A DNA stretch of 30,890 nucleotides from JASFBA01 sp034433695 (GTDB lineage Bacteria; Chloroflexota; Chloroflexia; DTKN01). Both the position numbers and the translations under genes were made by a program. A model generated the notes under the pieces. That model was given only the letters and a program-made list of their open reading frames with translations. It searched no databases and was not told the DNA's origin. The stretch is taken from NCBI GenBank assembly GCA_034433695.1, contig DAOUAK010000013.1:1-30890 (forward strand), given 5' to 3'. Positions 30,422-30,890 of the stretch are shown here, piece by piece; the stretch's first letter is position 1; every line of letters begins with the position of its first letter.

Positions 30422-30890
30422 TGGCCGGGGCGCTTTATGCCGACGTTGTCGTGCGCCAGGGGGCCCGGGTGGTGGGGACTTTTTCCTATGCCGTTCCCCC
30501 GAACCTGCGTTCGACCATCGCCCCCGGCCAACTCGTCTGGGTGCCCTTTCGCCGAACCCGATTGACGGCCATCGTCGTCGCCCTGAGCGAGCAGGCCCCC
30601 GACTTTGAAACCCGCGACATCCTGGAGATCGCCGACCCCGCCCCCGTCCTTACCCCCACCCAGATCGCCCTGGGCCGCTGGATGTCCGAACATTACCTCT
30701 GTTCTCTGGCCGAGGCCCTCTTTGCCATGCTTCCCCCGGGTCTCCTGGGCCGCACCCGGACTCGGGTCGTACTGACCGAATCCGGCCGCAGCCGTCCCCT
30801 GGAAGGACTACCCCCCCTTGCTCAACGGACCATCGAAGAACTGCGCCGTGCCGGAGGGGAGATGGACCTTGTGGTCCTGTCCCGGGCGCT
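30421..30890 (+). CDS. priA: Primosomal protein N' PriA (partial)
   Basis: N-terminal about 156 residues of PriA, the helicase that restarts stalled replication forks; it continues beyond the window. The opening ADVVVRQGARVVGTFSYAVP, then PGQLVWVPFRRTRLTAIVV, match the 3'-end-binding domain. ARWMSEHYLCSLAEALFAML-like sequence, here with GRWMSEHYL, starts the next subdomain. GTG at 30421 overlaps the stop codon of the HerA-like gene by one base, so translation is coupled. The helicase motifs lie outside the window. Confidence 0.9.
   Translation, partial: MAGALYADVVVRQGARVVGTFSYAVPPNLRSTIAPGQLVWVPFRRTRLTAIVVALSEQAPDFETRDILEIADPAPVLTPTQIALGRWMSEHYLCSLAEALFAMLPPGLLGRTRTRVVLTESGRSRPLEGLPPLAQRTIEELRRAGGEMDLVVLSRA

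Overview
The window is GC-rich bacterial chromosome, most likely from Chloroflexota (Anaerolineae or Thermoflexia type). This is an inference from gene content: an FN3-type surface-protein remnant ending in a degenerate LP-x-V-x-R tail, an rpsF-ssb-rpsR cluster without rplI next to it, a heterodimeric ABC exporter with a Gly/Pro-rich N-terminus, and short hairpin repeats in intergenic DNA. Coding density is high, most genes start behind AGGAGG-type ribosome binding sites, and many promoters are near-perfect sigma-70 type with a 17-bp spacer. No rRNA, tRNA, transposase, integrase or CRISPR array was seen.

Layout. Bases 1-1029 hold no intact gene. They carry five copies of a three-hairpin repeat around a broken FN3-domain fragment. 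From 9290 down to 1030 a minus-strand cluster encodes S6, SSB, S18, a membrane-anchored protein with four parvulin domains, a GH57 lipoprotein and a SEDS-family (FtsW/RodA) protein. From 13256 down to 9297 a second minus-strand unit encodes a deoxynucleoside kinase, a GT4 glycosyltransferase, a tRNA-guanine transglycosylase homologue and a FmrO/Rmt-like 16S rRNA m7G1405 methyltransferase. A 14-bp tandem repeat fills the gap before the methyltransferase. A two-gene heterodimeric ABC exporter follows (17584-13253), then a feoA-feoB-FTR1 iron-uptake operon (20872-17702) under a promoter with a perfect 16-bp palindrome.

DnaA (22327-20927) lies next to a candidate oriC (about 22421-22673) with an exact DnaA box, degenerate boxes in the same orientation and an AT-rich inverted repeat. 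Upstream are a tandem PH-domain membrane protein and YraN, then a repeat-rich gap, then a nitroreductase / SCO6745-like / nitroreductase operon. Transcription switches to the plus strand at about 26840: tatA, gmhA-like SIS isomerase, a DEDDh exonuclease fused to a WYL domain, a HerA/FtsK-type ATPase and the start of priA, which runs off the window.

The right end groups DNA-processing functions (exonuclease-WYL, HerA-like motor, PriA), and the dnaA/oriC region makes this a replication-linked neighbourhood. The most interesting items are the exonuclease-WYL/HerA/PriA group, the 16S methyltransferase with its tandem-repeat leader, the covarying hairpin repeats, and the Feo operon, whose promoter overlaps the dnaA terminator.
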